In this document: piece by piece, positions 42,096 to 50,719 of the stretch
Position numbering within the stretch: the stretch's first letter is position 1
Layout of the letters: each line of letters opens with the position of its first letter
NCBI RefSeq assembly: GCF_014892515.1
Contig: NZ_JADBGR010000097.1
Span: 25,004-89,003, forward strand
Direction: 5' to 3'
Source of the DNA: Myceligenerans pegani
Lineage (GTDB): Bacteria; Actinomycetota; Actinomycetes; Actinomycetales; Cellulomonadaceae
Length of the DNA: 64,000 bases
Position numbers and translations under genes: made by a program
Notes under the pieces: generated by a model
The model's input: only the letters and a program-made list of their open reading frames with translations
Database searches by the model: none
Told to the model about the DNA's origin: nothing

Positions 42096-43796
42096 TCAGA
42101 ACATCGAGTAGAGCTGCGCGAGCGGCAGGCGGACGGCGGGCGCGGGCTCGACGACGTCGCCGTCGATCCGGATCTCGAATGTGTCGGGCCGGATGTCGAT
42201 CCGGGGGAGTACGTCGTTGTTGCGCATGTCCGCCTTTCCGACGCCGCGGGTGGGCGTCACGGCCGCCAGCTCGCGACGCAGCCCGAGCCGGTCCGCCAGG
42301 CCGTCCTCGATCGCGGCCGGTGCCACGAATGCGAGCGAGAGGTCGGCGGCGATCGCGTCGCCGAACGCGGGACGCTGCAGCACGGGTTGCGGCGTGGGGA
42401 TCGACGCGTTCGGGTCGCCGAGCGCCGCCCACGCGATCACGCCGCCCTTGAGCACGAGGTCCGGCCGGACGCCGAAGAAGCGCGGGTCCCACAGCACGAG
42501 GTCCGCCAGCTTTCCCGGCTCCACCGAGCCCACGTGATCGGCGACGCCGTGGCCGATCGCCGGGTTGATCGTGTACTTGGCGACGTAGCGGCGGGCACGC
42601 TCGTTGTCCGCCGGCTCCGAGCTGCCCAGCGGGCCGCGGCGGTGCTTCATCACGTGCGCCACCTGCCACGTGCGGGTGATCACCTCACCGATGCGGCCCA
42701 TCGCCTGGGCATCGGACGACGTGATCGACAGCGCCCCCATGTCGTGCAGCACGTCCTCCGCGGCGATCGTCGTCGCGCGGATGCGGGACTCGGCGAACGC
42801 CAGGTCCTCCGGGACCGCCGGGCTCAGGTGGTGGCAGACCATCAGCATGTCGAGGTGCTCGGCCACCGTGTTGACGGTGTGGGGGAGCGTCGGGTTCGTC
42901 GAACCCGGGATCACGTGCGGGAGGCCGGCGATCGTCAGAATGTCCGGCGCGTGTCCGCCGCCCGCACCCTCGACGTGGAAGGCGTGGATCGACCGGCCGT
43001 CGATGGCGTCGACCGTCGACTGCACGAACCCGGCCTCGTTGAGCGAGTCCGAGTGCAGGGCCACCTGGAGGCCCCACTCCTCGGCGGCGCGCAGCGCGGC
43101 GTCCAGGGCGGCCGGGGTGGCGCCCCAGTCCTCGTGGATCTTGTAGCCACCCGCCCCCGCGAGGGCCTGCTCGGCCAGGGCGTCCGCACCGATCGTGTTG
43201 CCCTTGCCGAGCAGCAGCACGTTGACCGGCAGCTGGTCGAGGGCGCGCAGGACGTGCCGCAGATGCCCGGCCCCGGTCACCGTCGTCGCCTTGGACCCCT
43301 CAGACGGGCCGGTGCCGCCGCCCGCGACCGTCGTGATCCCGGTGGCCAGCGCCTCGTGGAGTTGCGACGGCGACAGCAGGTGCACGTGGGGGTCGAACGC
43401 GCCCGCCGTGAGGATCCGGCCCTCGCCCGAGACGACGTCGGTCGAGGGCCCGATGACCAGGTCCGGGTGCACGCCGTCGGCGATGTCCGGGTTGCCGGAC
43501 CGGCCCAGGGCCACGATCCGGCCGTCCCGCACCCCGACGTCCGCCCGCACCACGCCCCACCAGTCCAGGACGACGGCATTCGTGATCACCGTGTCCAGCG
43601 CGCCCTCGGCGCGGGTCCGGGTCGACTGCGCCATCGACTCCCGGATCGACTTGCCCCCGCCGAACACCGCCTCCTCACCGCCGGCCGTGCGATCCTCGGT
43701 GACCTCGATCCAGAGGTCGGTGTCGCCCAGGCGCACCTGGTCGCCGACCGTCGGGCCGTACAGGGCGGCGTAGCGCTCGCGGTCGACCCAGGCCAT
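42096..43796 (-). CDS. ureC: Urease subunit alpha (catalytic)
   Basis: A 566-residue catalytic subunit hydrolysing urea to ammonia and carbamate, ATG 43796. Nickel ligands and catalytic residues are intact: DPHVHLL near residue 135, the carbamylated Lys in GYKIHEDWG near 217, [21 protein letters not shown], and the flap MVCHHLSP near 318, followed by [18 protein letters not shown]. The family usually has DTHIH where this has DPHVH. Length is normal. Start overlaps the ureB stop by one base. Confidence 0.97.
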   Translation of the reverse strand: MAWVDRERYAALYGPTVGDQVRLGDTDLWIEVTEDRTAGGEEAVFGGGKSIRESMAQSTRTRAEGALDTVITNAVVLDWWGVVRADVGVRDGRIVALGRSGNPDIADGVHPDLVIGPSTDVVSGEGRILTAGAFDPHVHLLSPSQLHEALATGITTVAGGGTGPSEGSKATTVTGAGHLRHVLRALDQLPVNVLLLGKGNTIGADALAEQALAGAGGYKIHEDWGATPAALDAALRAAEEWGLQVALHSDSLNEAGFVQSTVDAIDGRSIHAFHVEGAGGGHAPDILTIAGLPHVIPGSTNPTLPHTVNTVAEHLDMLMVCHHLSPAVPEDLAFAESRIRATTIAAEDVLHDMGALSITSSDAQAMGRIGEVITRTWQVAHVMKHRRGPLGSSEPADNERARRYVAKYTINPAIGHGVADHVGSVEPGKLADLVLWDPRFFGVRPDLVLKGGVIAWAALGDPNASIPTPQPVLQRPAFGDAIAADLSLAFVAPAAIEDGLADRLGLRRELAAVTPTRGVGKADMRNNDVLPRIDIRPDTFEIRIDGDVVEPAPAVRLPLAQLYSMF

Positions 43797-44266
43797 CAGC
43801 GGTCCTCCTGCCCGTCGTCCGGCGCCGGGGCGTCGGCGGGCGGCGGCTCCGTCGGCCCGGCGGGTTGCTCCTCGCCGACCGGTCCACCCGCGTCGGACGG
43901 CTCGACCGGAGCGGGCGCCGCGACCGGCCCCAGCGCGCCGTCGTCGGACTTGCCGCGCTGTATCCCCGGGACGCGGCGCGCCCCGCGGATCGTCACGGCG
44001 TCGACCCGGCGACTCGCGCCGGGTTCGAAGCGCTGTGACGTGCCGGACGCGACGTCGAGCCGGAAGCCGTGCGCGGCCTTCCGGTCGAACTCCAGGGCGC
44101 TGTTCGCGTCGGGCAGGTGCAGGTGGGAGCCGATCTGCACGGGCCGGTCGCCGGTGTTCAGGACGACGAGGGACAGGCGCTCGTGCGGCGCGCGGTCGGC
44201 GTTGATCTCGATGCTGCCGGGGGCGACCCGGACCGCGCCGGGTCCCGTGGACGTGTGTGCGGCCAT
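43796..44266 (-). CDS. ureB: Urease subunit beta with long C-terminal extension
   Basis: A 156-residue beta subunit, ATG 44266. The core covers residues 1-105: [60 protein letters not shown] and [15 protein letters not shown]. Canonical subunits stop soon after this point. Here about 50 extra residues rich in Pro, Ala, Gly, Asp and Glu follow, probably a disordered surface tail. Structural and trimer-forming role in the urease holoenzyme. Confidence 0.94.
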   Translation of the reverse strand: MAAHTSTGPGAVRVAPGSIEINADRAPHERLSLVVLNTGDRPVQIGSHLHLPDANSALEFDRKAAHGFRLDVASGTSQRFEPGASRRVDAVTIRGARRVPGIQRGKSDDGALGPVAAPAPVEPSDAGGPVGEEQPAGPTEPPPADAPAPDDGQEDR

Positions 44267-44275
44267 GCGGGCCTC

Positions 44276-44578
44276 CTACTGGATGGGGTGGTGCAGGGTG
44301 ACGAGCTTGCGGCCGTCGGGGAACGTGGCCTCGACCTGGACGTCGGTGAGCATCTCGGCGACGCCGTCCATGACCTGCTCGCGGGTGAGGACCTCGCGGC
44401 CTGTGTCCATGAGCGTGGCGACGTCGGCGCCCTCGCGCGCCCGCTCGATCACCCAGCAGGACAGCAGCGCCACGGACTCGGGGTGGTTCAGCCGCACGCC
44501 GCGCGCCAGCCGGTCCCGCGCCACCATCCCGGCGGTCGCGAGCAGCAACTTCTCGACATCGCCAGGGGTCAGTCGCAC
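44276..44578 (-). CDS. ureA: Urease subunit gamma
   Basis: A 100-residue gamma subunit of normal length, start at 44578. [27 protein letters not shown] is the usual opening, [21 protein letters not shown] the centre, and [38 protein letters not shown] the end, in consecutive conserved blocks. First gene of the ureABCFGD group, 70 bases downstream of urtE with a strong hairpin between them. Confidence 0.96.
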   Translation of the reverse strand: MRLTPGDVEKLLLATAGMVARDRLARGVRLNHPESVALLSCWVIERAREGADVATLMDTGREVLTREQVMDGVAEMLTDVQVEATFPDGRKLVTLHHPIQ

Positions 44579-44599
44579 AGAAGCTCCTTTCGGCCGACG

Positions 44600-44627
44600 C
44601 CGACCACGACGGCGTGGTCGTGGTCGG
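44600..44627 (-). terminator. Hairpin between urtE and ureA
   Basis: Perfect 11-bp stem CCGACCACGAC / GTCGTGGTCGG with a 6-base loop, in the 70-base gap separating the transporter genes from urease. No U tract follows on either strand. It may partly terminate transcription or stabilise mRNA so that urt and ure genes are expressed at different levels. Confidence 0.6.
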
Positions 44628-44648
44628 GCGGCACGGTCCAGGGCGTCG

Positions 44649-45347
44649 TCACAGGGCCAGCGCCTTCCGGGCGTCCGCCGCTGCGGACGGGCCGCCGCCC
44701 TGGCCGCGGTGGGCGATGCGGCCCGAGGTGAGGACGGCGAACTCGGCGGCGTGCTCCACGGCGTAGCCGAGGTGCTGCTCGACGAGCAGCACGGACAGGT
44801 CGCCGGAGGAGGTCAGGGCCGAGATCGCGTCGTAGATCTCCGACACCACGTTGGGCTGGATCCCCTCGACCGGCTCGTCGAGGACGAGCAGGCGCGGCCC
44901 GGTGACCAGCGCCCGGGCGATCGCGAGCTGCTGGCGCTGCCCACCGGAGAGCAGCCCGGCCTGGCGGCCGAGCAGGTCGCGCAGAGCGGGGAAGAGATCG
45001 AGCGCCTCGTCCGTCCGGCGCCGCCCGGCCCGCCCGTACGCGTCGGCGACCACCTGCAGGTTCTCCCGGGCGGACAGCTGGCCGAAGGACTGCTGGCCCT
45101 GCGGTACGTAGGCAATCCCGCGTCGCACCCGCTTGTGGGGCGCGAGCGCGGTGACGTCCGCGCCGTTGAGGAGCACTGCCCCGGCGCGGAGCGGCAGCAG
45201 GCCGAGCACCGCGCGCAGGAGCGTCGTCTTGCCCGCGCCGTTGTGACCCAGGACGGCGGTGAGCGCGCCGTCGGGGACGGTCAGGTCGACGCCATGCACC
45301 ACGGTGGTGCGTCCGTAGCCCGTGGTCACGCCGCTCAGCTCGAGCAT
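44649..45347 (-). CDS. urtE: Urea ABC transporter ATP-binding protein UrtE
   Basis: A 232-residue ABC ATPase of the LivF group, ATG 45347 overlapping the urtD stop. Walker [19 protein letters not shown]-loop in [17 protein letters not shown], signature [16 protein letters not shown], Walker [17 protein letters not shown], and the H-loop in [10 protein letters not shown]. The EPVEGIQPN variant is typical for UrtE. Energises urea import with UrtD. Confidence 0.93.
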   Translation of the reverse strand: MLELSGVTTGYGRTTVVHGVDLTVPDGALTAVLGHNGAGKTTLLRAVLGLLPLRAGAVLLNGADVTALAPHKRVRRGIAYVPQGQQSFGQLSARENLQVVADAYGRAGRRRTDEALDLFPALRDLLGRQAGLLSGGQRQQLAIARALVTGPRLLVLDEPVEGIQPNVVSEIYDAISALTSSGDLSVLLVEQHLGYAVEHAAEFAVLTSGRIAHRGQGGGPSAAADARKALAL

Positions 45348-46201
45348 CACGAGTGGTCTCCTTCCGTCGCGACAGGCTCCGCCGACCCCGTCGTGGTGGC
45401 GTCCGATGACGCCGCGTCCGCGCCGAGATACACCTCGACCACAGCCGGGTCGTTCTGCACCTCGTTCACCGTGCCCTCGGCCAGCACCTGTCCCTGGTGC
45501 ATCACGGTCACGGAGTCGGCGAAGGAACGAAGGAACTCCATGTCGTGCTCGACGACGACCACCACCCGCTGCGAGCCGATGCGGCGCAGCAACTGCCCCG
45601 TCTCCTCGCGCTCGGCCTGGGTCATCCCGGCCACGGGTTCGTCGAGCAGGAGCAGGTGGGCGTCCTGCACGAGCAGCATCCCGATCTCCAGCCACTGCTT
45701 CTGGCCGTGGGCGAGCACGCCCGCCGGGGTGTCCCGCAGCGCCGTCAGCCCGATCGTCTCCAGCGCCTGGTCGACGGCGGCCGGCGGGTCTGCGCGGCGC
45801 CGTAGCAGCGACAGCGGCCGGCGCCGCGCGCCCGCCGCGATGTCGAGGTTCTGCAGCACCGTCAGCTCCTCGAAGACGCTGGCGGTCTGGAACGTCCGGC
45901 CCACCCCGGCACGCGCGATCCGGTGCGTGGTGCGCCCGAGCAGTTCCGTCCCGCCGAACGCTGCCGAGCCCGTCGCCCGGACGAGCCCGGTCACCGCGTC
46001 GATGAGCGTCGTCTTCCCCGCGCCGTTCGGGCCGATGAGGAACCGCAGGTCGCCCTGGGTGACCGTGAGGTCGACGTCGCGCACTGCGACGAAGCCGTCG
46101 AACTCGACGCGGAGGCCCCGCACCTCCAGGTAGTCGTGCCGGAAACGGGCGGTGTCCGTCCCGAGCAGCGCGTCGGCCGCGGTCAGGTCGATGTCGTTCA
46201 T
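45347..46201 (-). CDS. urtD: Urea ABC transporter ATP-binding protein UrtD
   Basis: A 284-residue ABC ATPase of the LivG group, ATG 46201. Walker [38 protein letters not shown], Walker B LLLLDEPVAGMTQAERE (the GMTxxER variant is characteristic of UrtD), H-loop VVEHDMEFLRSFAD. The family signature region here reads AGVLAHGQKQWLEIGML, with AHGQKQW in place of LSHGQ. N- and C-terminal extensions of about 25 residues each are Ala/Thr/Ser-rich. Start overlaps the urtC stop. Confidence 0.93.
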   Translation of the reverse strand: MNDIDLTAADALLGTDTARFRHDYLEVRGLRVEFDGFVAVRDVDLTVTQGDLRFLIGPNGAGKTTLIDAVTGLVRATGSAAFGGTELLGRTTHRIARAGVGRTFQTASVFEELTVLQNLDIAAGARRRPLSLLRRRADPPAAVDQALETIGLTALRDTPAGVLAHGQKQWLEIGMLLVQDAHLLLLDEPVAGMTQAEREETGQLLRRIGSQRVVVVVEHDMEFLRSFADSVTVMHQGQVLAEGTVNEVQNDPAVVEVYLGADAASSDATTTGSAEPVATEGDHS

Positions 46202-47265
46202 GCTCGGCTCCTTTCCGCGGTGCGCCGCCGTCGCGCGACTCCGGCGACGGACGCGAGGCCGCCGGGGAGGAAGGCGACGACGAGGATGAACAGCGCGCCC
46301 TGGAAGTAGATCCAGCCCGACGGGAACTGCTCGGAGATCGACGTCTGGGCCCAGCTCACCGCGATGGACCCGAGCACCGGGCCGAGCAGTGTTGCGCGCC
46401 CGCCGATCGCGACCCCGATGAGGAATCCGATGGACGGGACGACGCCGACGTCGGCCGGCGAGATGATCCCGACGATCGGCACGAACAGCGCGCCACCGAT
46501 CGCGGCCATCACCGCGGCGACCACGTAGGCGACGACCTTCACGAGGGCGGGGTCGTAGCCGAGGAACCGGCCCCGGTCCTCCTGGTCGCGCACCGCCACC
46601 AGCAGTTCCCCGAAGCGGGACGTGGCGAGCTGGTGCGCCACCGCCACCATGCCGAGCAGCACGGCGGCGGCGATGAAGTAGAGCATGAGCCGGTTCGCGG
46701 GATCGGCGAGGTCGTAGCCGAAGAACGCGCGGAACCCGTTGAGCCCGTTCGTCCCGCCCGTGGTCTGCTGCTGGCCGATCAGCAGGATCGTGAAGGCGGC
46801 CGCCAGCGCCTGGGACAGGATCGCGAAGTACGCGCCCCGCACGCGCCGCGTGAACACGGCCCAGCCGAGGGCCGCGGCCAGCGCCGCCGGCACGAGCAGG
46901 ATCAGCAGGATCGCCGCGATCGGGGAGCGCAGCGGCTCCCACCACCCCGGCACCTGCCCCGTCCCGTACAGGAGCATGAAGTCGGGCACTCCGCCGGGGC
47001 CGGCGTCCGCGAGCTTGAGGTGCATCGCCATGAGGTAGCCGCCGAGGCCGAAGTAGACGCCCTGGCCCAGGGTGAGCAGGCCGCCGCGACCCCAGGCGAG
47101 GCCGATCCCGACGGCGACCATGGCGAGGCACAGGAACTTGGCGAGCAGGTCGAGGCGGAAGGGGCTGAGCACGGTCGGCGCGAGCAGCAGCAGGGCGGCG
47201 GCCAGACCGTACGCCGCGAGGGTCCGGGTGCGCCCGGGCCGCGCGAGTGCGCTGAGAACTGTCAT
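46198..47265 (-). CDS. urtC: Urea ABC transporter permease UrtC
   Basis: A 355-residue LivM-type permease, ATG 47265. About nine membrane helices. Markers are GRGGLLTLGQGVYFGLGGYLMAMHL, then ILLIGQQQTTGGTNGLNGF (a segment typical of UrtC), ELLVAVRDQEDRGRFLGYD (the EAA-like cytoplasmic loop contacting the ATPases) and GGRATLLGPVLGSIAVSWAQTSISEQFPSGW. The RRRRTAERS tail is cytoplasmic. Overlaps urtB by four bases. Confidence 0.93.
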   Translation of the reverse strand: MTVLSALARPGRTRTLAAYGLAAALLLLAPTVLSPFRLDLLAKFLCLAMVAVGIGLAWGRGGLLTLGQGVYFGLGGYLMAMHLKLADAGPGGVPDFMLLYGTGQVPGWWEPLRSPIAAILLILLVPAALAAALGWAVFTRRVRGAYFAILSQALAAAFTILLIGQQQTTGGTNGLNGFRAFFGYDLADPANRLMLYFIAAAVLLGMVAVAHQLATSRFGELLVAVRDQEDRGRFLGYDPALVKVVAYVVAAVMAAIGGALFVPIVGIISPADVGVVPSIGFLIGVAIGGRATLLGPVLGSIAVSWAQTSISEQFPSGWIYFQGALFILVVAFLPGGLASVAGVARRRRTAERSRA

Positions 47266-48143
47266 GCGAGGCTCCTCGTCCGGACCGAGACCAGCCCTTG
47301 GGGTCGTAGCTGCAGGAAGGCCACGACGGCGACGAACACGAGCACCTTGGCGACCGAGGCCGTCGTCGAGTACTCGAAGAACGCCTGCATCAGGCCCAGC
47401 GCCGTCGCCGCGATCACGGTGCCCTTGACCTGGCCGATCCCGCCGGCCACGACGACGAGGAAGGCGTCGACGATGTAGTTGGTCCCGAGCGTCGGCCCGA
47501 TCGAGCCGAGCAGCGTGAGCGCGACGCCCGCGATGCCGGCGAGCCCGGACCCGATGAAGAACGTGACCCGATCGGTGGTCCGCGACGAGATGCCGGACGC
47601 CTCGGCCAGGTCCCGGTTCTGCACGACGGCGCGGATCCGCCGGCCGAGCGGCGTCGCCCGCAGCGCGAGCGCCAGGGCGACCACGCAGACCGCGGCGAGC
47701 GCCAGGATGAACAGCCGGGTGCGCGGCAGGGCGAGCCCGCCGATCTCGACGGCGCCCGACAGCCAGGCGGGCGCGCGGACGTCCACGTTGGGCGCGCCGA
47801 ACACGTCCCGTGCGACCTGCTGGAGCACGAGCGCGACACCCCAGGTGACGAGCAGCGTGTCCAGCGGCCGCCGGTACATGCGGTGGATCAGCGTCGCCTC
47901 CAGCAGGAGGCCGAGCAGGCCGCCGACGACGAAGCCGAGCGGGAGCGCGAGCAACAGGCTCACGCCGGCGTCGCCGACGACACCCTGGACCACGAACGCC
48001 GTGTAGGCGCCCGCCATCATGAACTCCCCGTGGGCCATGTTGATGACGCCCATCTGGCCGAAGGTCAGGGAGAGCCCCAGGGCGGCGAGGAGGAGGACGG
48101 AGCCGAGGCTCAGTCCGGCGAAGAGCTGGGCGATGATGTCCAT
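47262..48143 (-). CDS. urtB: Urea ABC transporter permease UrtB
   Basis: A 293-residue LivH-type permease, ATG 48143. The opening LFAGLSLGSVLLLAALGLSLTFGQMGVINMAHGEFMMAGAY is nearly diagnostic for UrtB. VQNRDLAEASGISSRTTDRVTF is the cytoplasmic coupling loop, and GQVKGTVIAATALGLMQAFFEY the late helices. It forms the membrane channel with UrtC. Located 28 bases downstream of urtA. Confidence 0.94.
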   Translation of the reverse strand: MDIIAQLFAGLSLGSVLLLAALGLSLTFGQMGVINMAHGEFMMAGAYTAFVVQGVVGDAGVSLLLALPLGFVVGGLLGLLLEATLIHRMYRRPLDTLLVTWGVALVLQQVARDVFGAPNVDVRAPAWLSGAVEIGGLALPRTRLFILALAAVCVVALALALRATPLGRRIRAVVQNRDLAEASGISSRTTDRVTFFIGSGLAGIAGVALTLLGSIGPTLGTNYIVDAFLVVVAGGIGQVKGTVIAATALGLMQAFFEYSTTASVAKVLVFVAVVAFLQLRPQGLVSVRTRSLA

Positions 48144-48171
48144 GCCAGGGTCCGTTCGTCCGGCGGCCCGG

Positions 48172-49440
48172 TCAGGACAGGCCGTCGGCCCAGTCGTAGC
48201 CCTCGAGGTAGGGGTCGGGTTCGATGGGCTCCCCGGAGCTCCACTCGGTGTGGATCAGGCCGTCCTCGCCGATCGTCCCGATCAGCGCCGTCTTGGCGAT
48301 GTGGTGGTTGTCGCCGTTGACGACGACCTGTCCCTCGGGGGCGTCGAAGGTGACGCCGTCGGCTGCGGCCACGACGTCGGCGACGGCGAACGACTCGGCC
48401 TTCTCGACCATCGCCTTCCAGAGGTGGAGCGAGGTGTAGGCCGCCTCCATGGGGTCGGAGGTGGGTCGGTCCTCGCCGTACTTGGCCTTGAACGCCTCGA
48501 CGAACGCCTCGTTCGCGGGGCTCTCCACGGTCTGGTAGTAGTTCCAGGCGGTGAGCTGGCCCTCGATGTTATCGACGCCGATGCCGCCGATCTCCTCCTC
48601 GGCGATCGACACCGAGACGACGGGCATCTCGTCGGCGGACATCCCGGCGTTGTTGTACTCCTTGAAGAAGGCCACGTTGGAGTCACCGTTGAGGGTGTTG
48701 AACACGGCGTCGGCGTCGGCGGACTTCACCTTGTTGACGATCGTGGAGAAGTCGGTGTGGCCGAGGGGCGCGTACTCCTCGCCGACGATCTCGATGCCGT
48801 GCGCCTCGGCGTAGGCGTTGATGATCTTGTTCGCGGTGCGGGGGAAGACGTAGTCCGAGCCGACGAGGAACAGCGACTCCGTGCCCTGCTCGGCGAGGTA
48901 GTCGAGCGCGGGCACGATCTGCTGGTTGGTGGTGGCGCCGGTGTAGAAGATGTTGGGCGAGGACTCCAGGCCCTCGTACTGCACCGGGTAGAACAGCAGG
49001 GAGTCCTGGGCCTCGAAGACTGGGAGCATCGCCTTGCGCGACGCCGACGTCCAGCCGCCGAAGACGGCGGCGACGCAGTCGCTGGTGATGAGCTTGCCGG
49101 CCTTCTCGGCGAAGACGGTGGGCTCGGACTGGCCGTCCTCCGAGACGATCTCGAGCTGCTTGCCGAGCACTCCGCCGTCCGCGTTGATCTCCTCGGCGGC
49201 GAGCTGGAGGGAGTCGTGGACGGTCTGCTCGGAGATCGCCATCGTGCCGGACAGCGAGTTGAGGAAGCCGACCTTGACCGTGTCGCCGGAGGTGTCGACG
49301 CAGCTCTCAGCTGCGGTGGGGGCGGCCTCACCGCTGTCGACGCGCGCTCCGCAGGCACTGAGGGCGACGACGGCGAGGGCGGCGAGCGAGACGGTGCTCA
49401 GGCGTGTCACGCCGTGGCGCGACAGGGACCGAGGGCGCAT
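48172..49440 (-). CDS. urtA: Urea-binding lipoprotein UrtA
   Basis: A 422-residue substrate-binding lipoprotein, ATG 49440 with GGAG nine bases upstream. Signal [14 protein letters not shown] with lipobox cysteine. The mature protein has the Peripla_BP_5 fold: [39 protein letters not shown] is typical of UrtA, then [49 protein letters not shown] and [13 protein letters not shown]. Captures urea and delivers it to UrtBC. First gene of the urtABCDE-ureABCFGD-hoxN series. A 20-bp palindrome and a GlnR-like site lie upstream. Confidence 0.94.
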   Translation of the reverse strand: MRPRSLSRHGVTRLSTVSLAALAVVALSACGARVDSGEAAPTAAESCVDTSGDTVKVGFLNSLSGTMAISEQTVHDSLQLAAEEINADGGVLGKQLEIVSEDGQSEPTVFAEKAGKLITSDCVAAVFGGWTSASRKAMLPVFEAQDSLLFYPVQYEGLESSPNIFYTGATTNQQIVPALDYLAEQGTESLFLVGSDYVFPRTANKIINAYAEAHGIEIVGEEYAPLGHTDFSTIVNKVKSADADAVFNTLNGDSNVAFFKEYNNAGMSADEMPVVSVSIAEEEIGGIGVDNIEGQLTAWNYYQTVESPANEAFVEAFKAKYGEDRPTSDPMEAAYTSLHLWKAMVEKAESFAVADVVAAADGVTFDAPEGQVVVNGDNHHIAKTALIGTIGEDGLIHTEWSSGEPIEPDPYLEGYDWADGLS

Positions 49441-49484
49441 GGGGGTGCTCCGTTCGTGGCGTGCGGCCCGGGGCAGGCCGGCGA

Positions 49485-49504
49485 TTAGGTTCAAATGAAC
49501 CTAA
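49485..49504. promoter_or_regulatory. 20-bp palindrome upstream of urtA
   Basis: TTAGGTTCAAATGAACCTAA has perfect 9-bp arms around AA. It is 45 bases from the urtA start, in an AT-richer stretch, so it probably overlaps the promoter or the first transcribed bases. It is a strong operator candidate for a dimeric regulator. It does not match the AmtR or GlnR consensus. Confidence 0.65.
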
Positions 49505-49536
49505 GTGGACGGACGTGTCGGCTCCGTGCGGCCGCG

Positions 49537-49552
49537 GTAACTTTCGTGTTTC
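49537..49552. promoter_or_regulatory. GlnR-like box upstream of urtA
   Basis: On the minus strand the sequence reads GAAAC-N6-GTTAC, i.e. the two half-site types of the actinobacterial GlnR pattern (gTnAc and GaAAc) at 6-base spacing. It is 97 bases before the urtA start. GlnR controls urea and ammonium genes in many actinobacteria, making this position sensible. Only one a-b pair is clear, so it is tentative. Confidence 0.35.
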
Positions 49553-49702
49553 GCCGGGGCGCGTTGTGTTTCGCCTGGCTCCCGTCCGTTACCTCTGCAG
49601 CTGTCCATAGACCAAGACGATGGTTCACAAAGGTGTTGTCGATGTGATGGGATGCGGAGAACGGAAGGTCCGGTCCCGGAGACCGGTTGGACGGGGACGG
49701 CG

Positions 49703-50185
49703 ATGGAAATCTTGCTGCTGAGCGGTGCGGTCGTGCTGACGGCACTGGTCGGTGTGTCGTGGTCGCGGCGCCAGGGAGCGGTGCGGGGCCCGCGGGCCGC
49801 CGACGGTCGCGTCGACTGGGCGTCCCACGGTGTGGACCTCGGGACGCGGGCCACGTTCGTGCAGTTCACCACGCAGGTGTGCGCGGCGTGCCGGTCGACC
49901 GCGCGGGTGCTCGGGACGCAGGCCGGCGACGGCGTCGTGCACCACGAGCTCGACGTCGAGGATCATCTCGCCCTCACGGGCCGACTGGCCGTTCTGCGCA
50001 CCCCGACCGTCCTGGTCCTGGACCGGTACGGCACGGAGGTCGCGCGGATGAGCGGTGGCGTGTCGCCCGCGCAGGCCCGCGAGGCCCTGGCCCGCGCGAC
50101 CTCGCAGGACCACGCCGCGCCCCCGGAACACGGCACGACGGCGGACGCCCGTGCGGCGGTCGCGGCGAAGGGGCCGGAGCGATGA
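49703..50185 (+). CDS. Membrane-anchored thioredoxin-like protein
   Basis: A 160-residue protein from ATG 49703. One N-terminal membrane helix (ILLLSGAVVLTALVGVSW) is followed by a thioredoxin fold with CxxC in TFVQFTTQVCAACRSTARVL and the cis-Pro strand RTPTVLVLDRYGTEVARMSG. The active-site dipeptide AA differs from WCGPC thioredoxins. Its stop overlaps the DUF4395 start (ATGA). The anchor orientation suggests action outside or at the membrane, exchanging thiols together with the cysteines of the DUF4395 partner. Confidence 0.82.
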   Translation: MEILLLSGAVVLTALVGVSWSRRQGAVRGPRAADGRVDWASHGVDLGTRATFVQFTTQVCAACRSTARVLGTQAGDGVVHHELDVEDHLALTGRLAVLRTPTVLVLDRYGTEVARMSGGVSPAQAREALARATSQDHAAPPEHGTTADARAAVAAKGPER

Positions 50186-50643
50186 CGACGCCGTCGGGCA
50201 CGAGGAGCGACGGCATGATCGACCCGCGCGGGCCGCGGTTCGGCGCCGGGATCACCGCGCTGCTGCTGGCGATCGTGATGCTGTTCGGCGCGAGTACGGC
50301 CGGCCTGGTGCTGCTCGTCGTGATCGCGCTGAGCTTCGTGCTCGGCACGGTCCGCGGTGCGGAGGGCACCTGGCAGGGGTGGATCTTCCGCACCCTCGTC
50401 CGGCCGCGCCTCGGGTCGCCGGAGGAACTGGAGGACCGGCGGCCGCCGCGGTTCGCGCAGCTCGTCGGGCTGGTCGTCACCGGGATCGGCGTCGTGCTCG
50501 GGCTGTTCGGTGTGCTCGCCGCGGTCCCGATCGCCGCGGCGGTCGCGTTCGTCGCCGCCGCGCTCAACGCCGTGTTCGGGCTGTGCCTCGGCTGCGAGAT
50601 GTACCTCCTGCTGCGCCGCTGGGGCGTGATCCGCGCGGCGTGA
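50182..50643 (+). CDS. DUF4395 integral membrane protein
   Basis: A 153-residue protein with four hydrophobic segments: GAGITALLLAIVMLFGAST, GLVLLVVIALSFVLGTV, LVGLVVTGIGVVLGLFGVLAAVPI and AAAVAFVAAALNAVFGLCLGCEMYLLL. The final GLCLGCEMYLLLRR carries the paired cysteines typical of DUF4395 proteins encoded with thioredoxins or rhodaneses. MIDPRGPRFGAGI is the usual opening. Probable role in membrane thiol or sulfur redox with its coupled thioredoxin-like partner. A strong hairpin follows the gene. Confidence 0.85.
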   Translation: MTTPSGTRSDGMIDPRGPRFGAGITALLLAIVMLFGASTAGLVLLVVIALSFVLGTVRGAEGTWQGWIFRTLVRPRLGSPEELEDRRPPRFAQLVGLVVTGIGVVLGLFGVLAAVPIAAAVAFVAAALNAVFGLCLGCEMYLLLRRWGVIRAA

Positions 50644-50648
50644 CGGCC

Positions 50649-50695
50649 GCCGAGCCCCTCCCGGCAGGTGGCTGCCCGTTCGGGAAGGGCTCGGC
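50649..50695. terminator. Bidirectional hairpin between DUF4395 and PL11 genes
   Basis: Fifteen-bp arms GCCGAGCCCCTCCCG and CGGGAAGGGCTCGGC pair with one mismatch over a 17-base loop. It occupies the gap between convergent genes and starts 6 bases after the DUF4395 stop. No U tract. A shared terminator is the likeliest role. Confidence 0.7.
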
Positions 50696-50719
50696 GCCGT
50701 CGATCATGAGCTCTCGTCG

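Noticed and set aside
41877..46133. A 1418-residue plus-strand open frame opposite urease and urt genes
   Set aside because: Antisense shadow of ureC, ureB, ureA, urtE and urtD, all of which are unambiguous on the minus strand.
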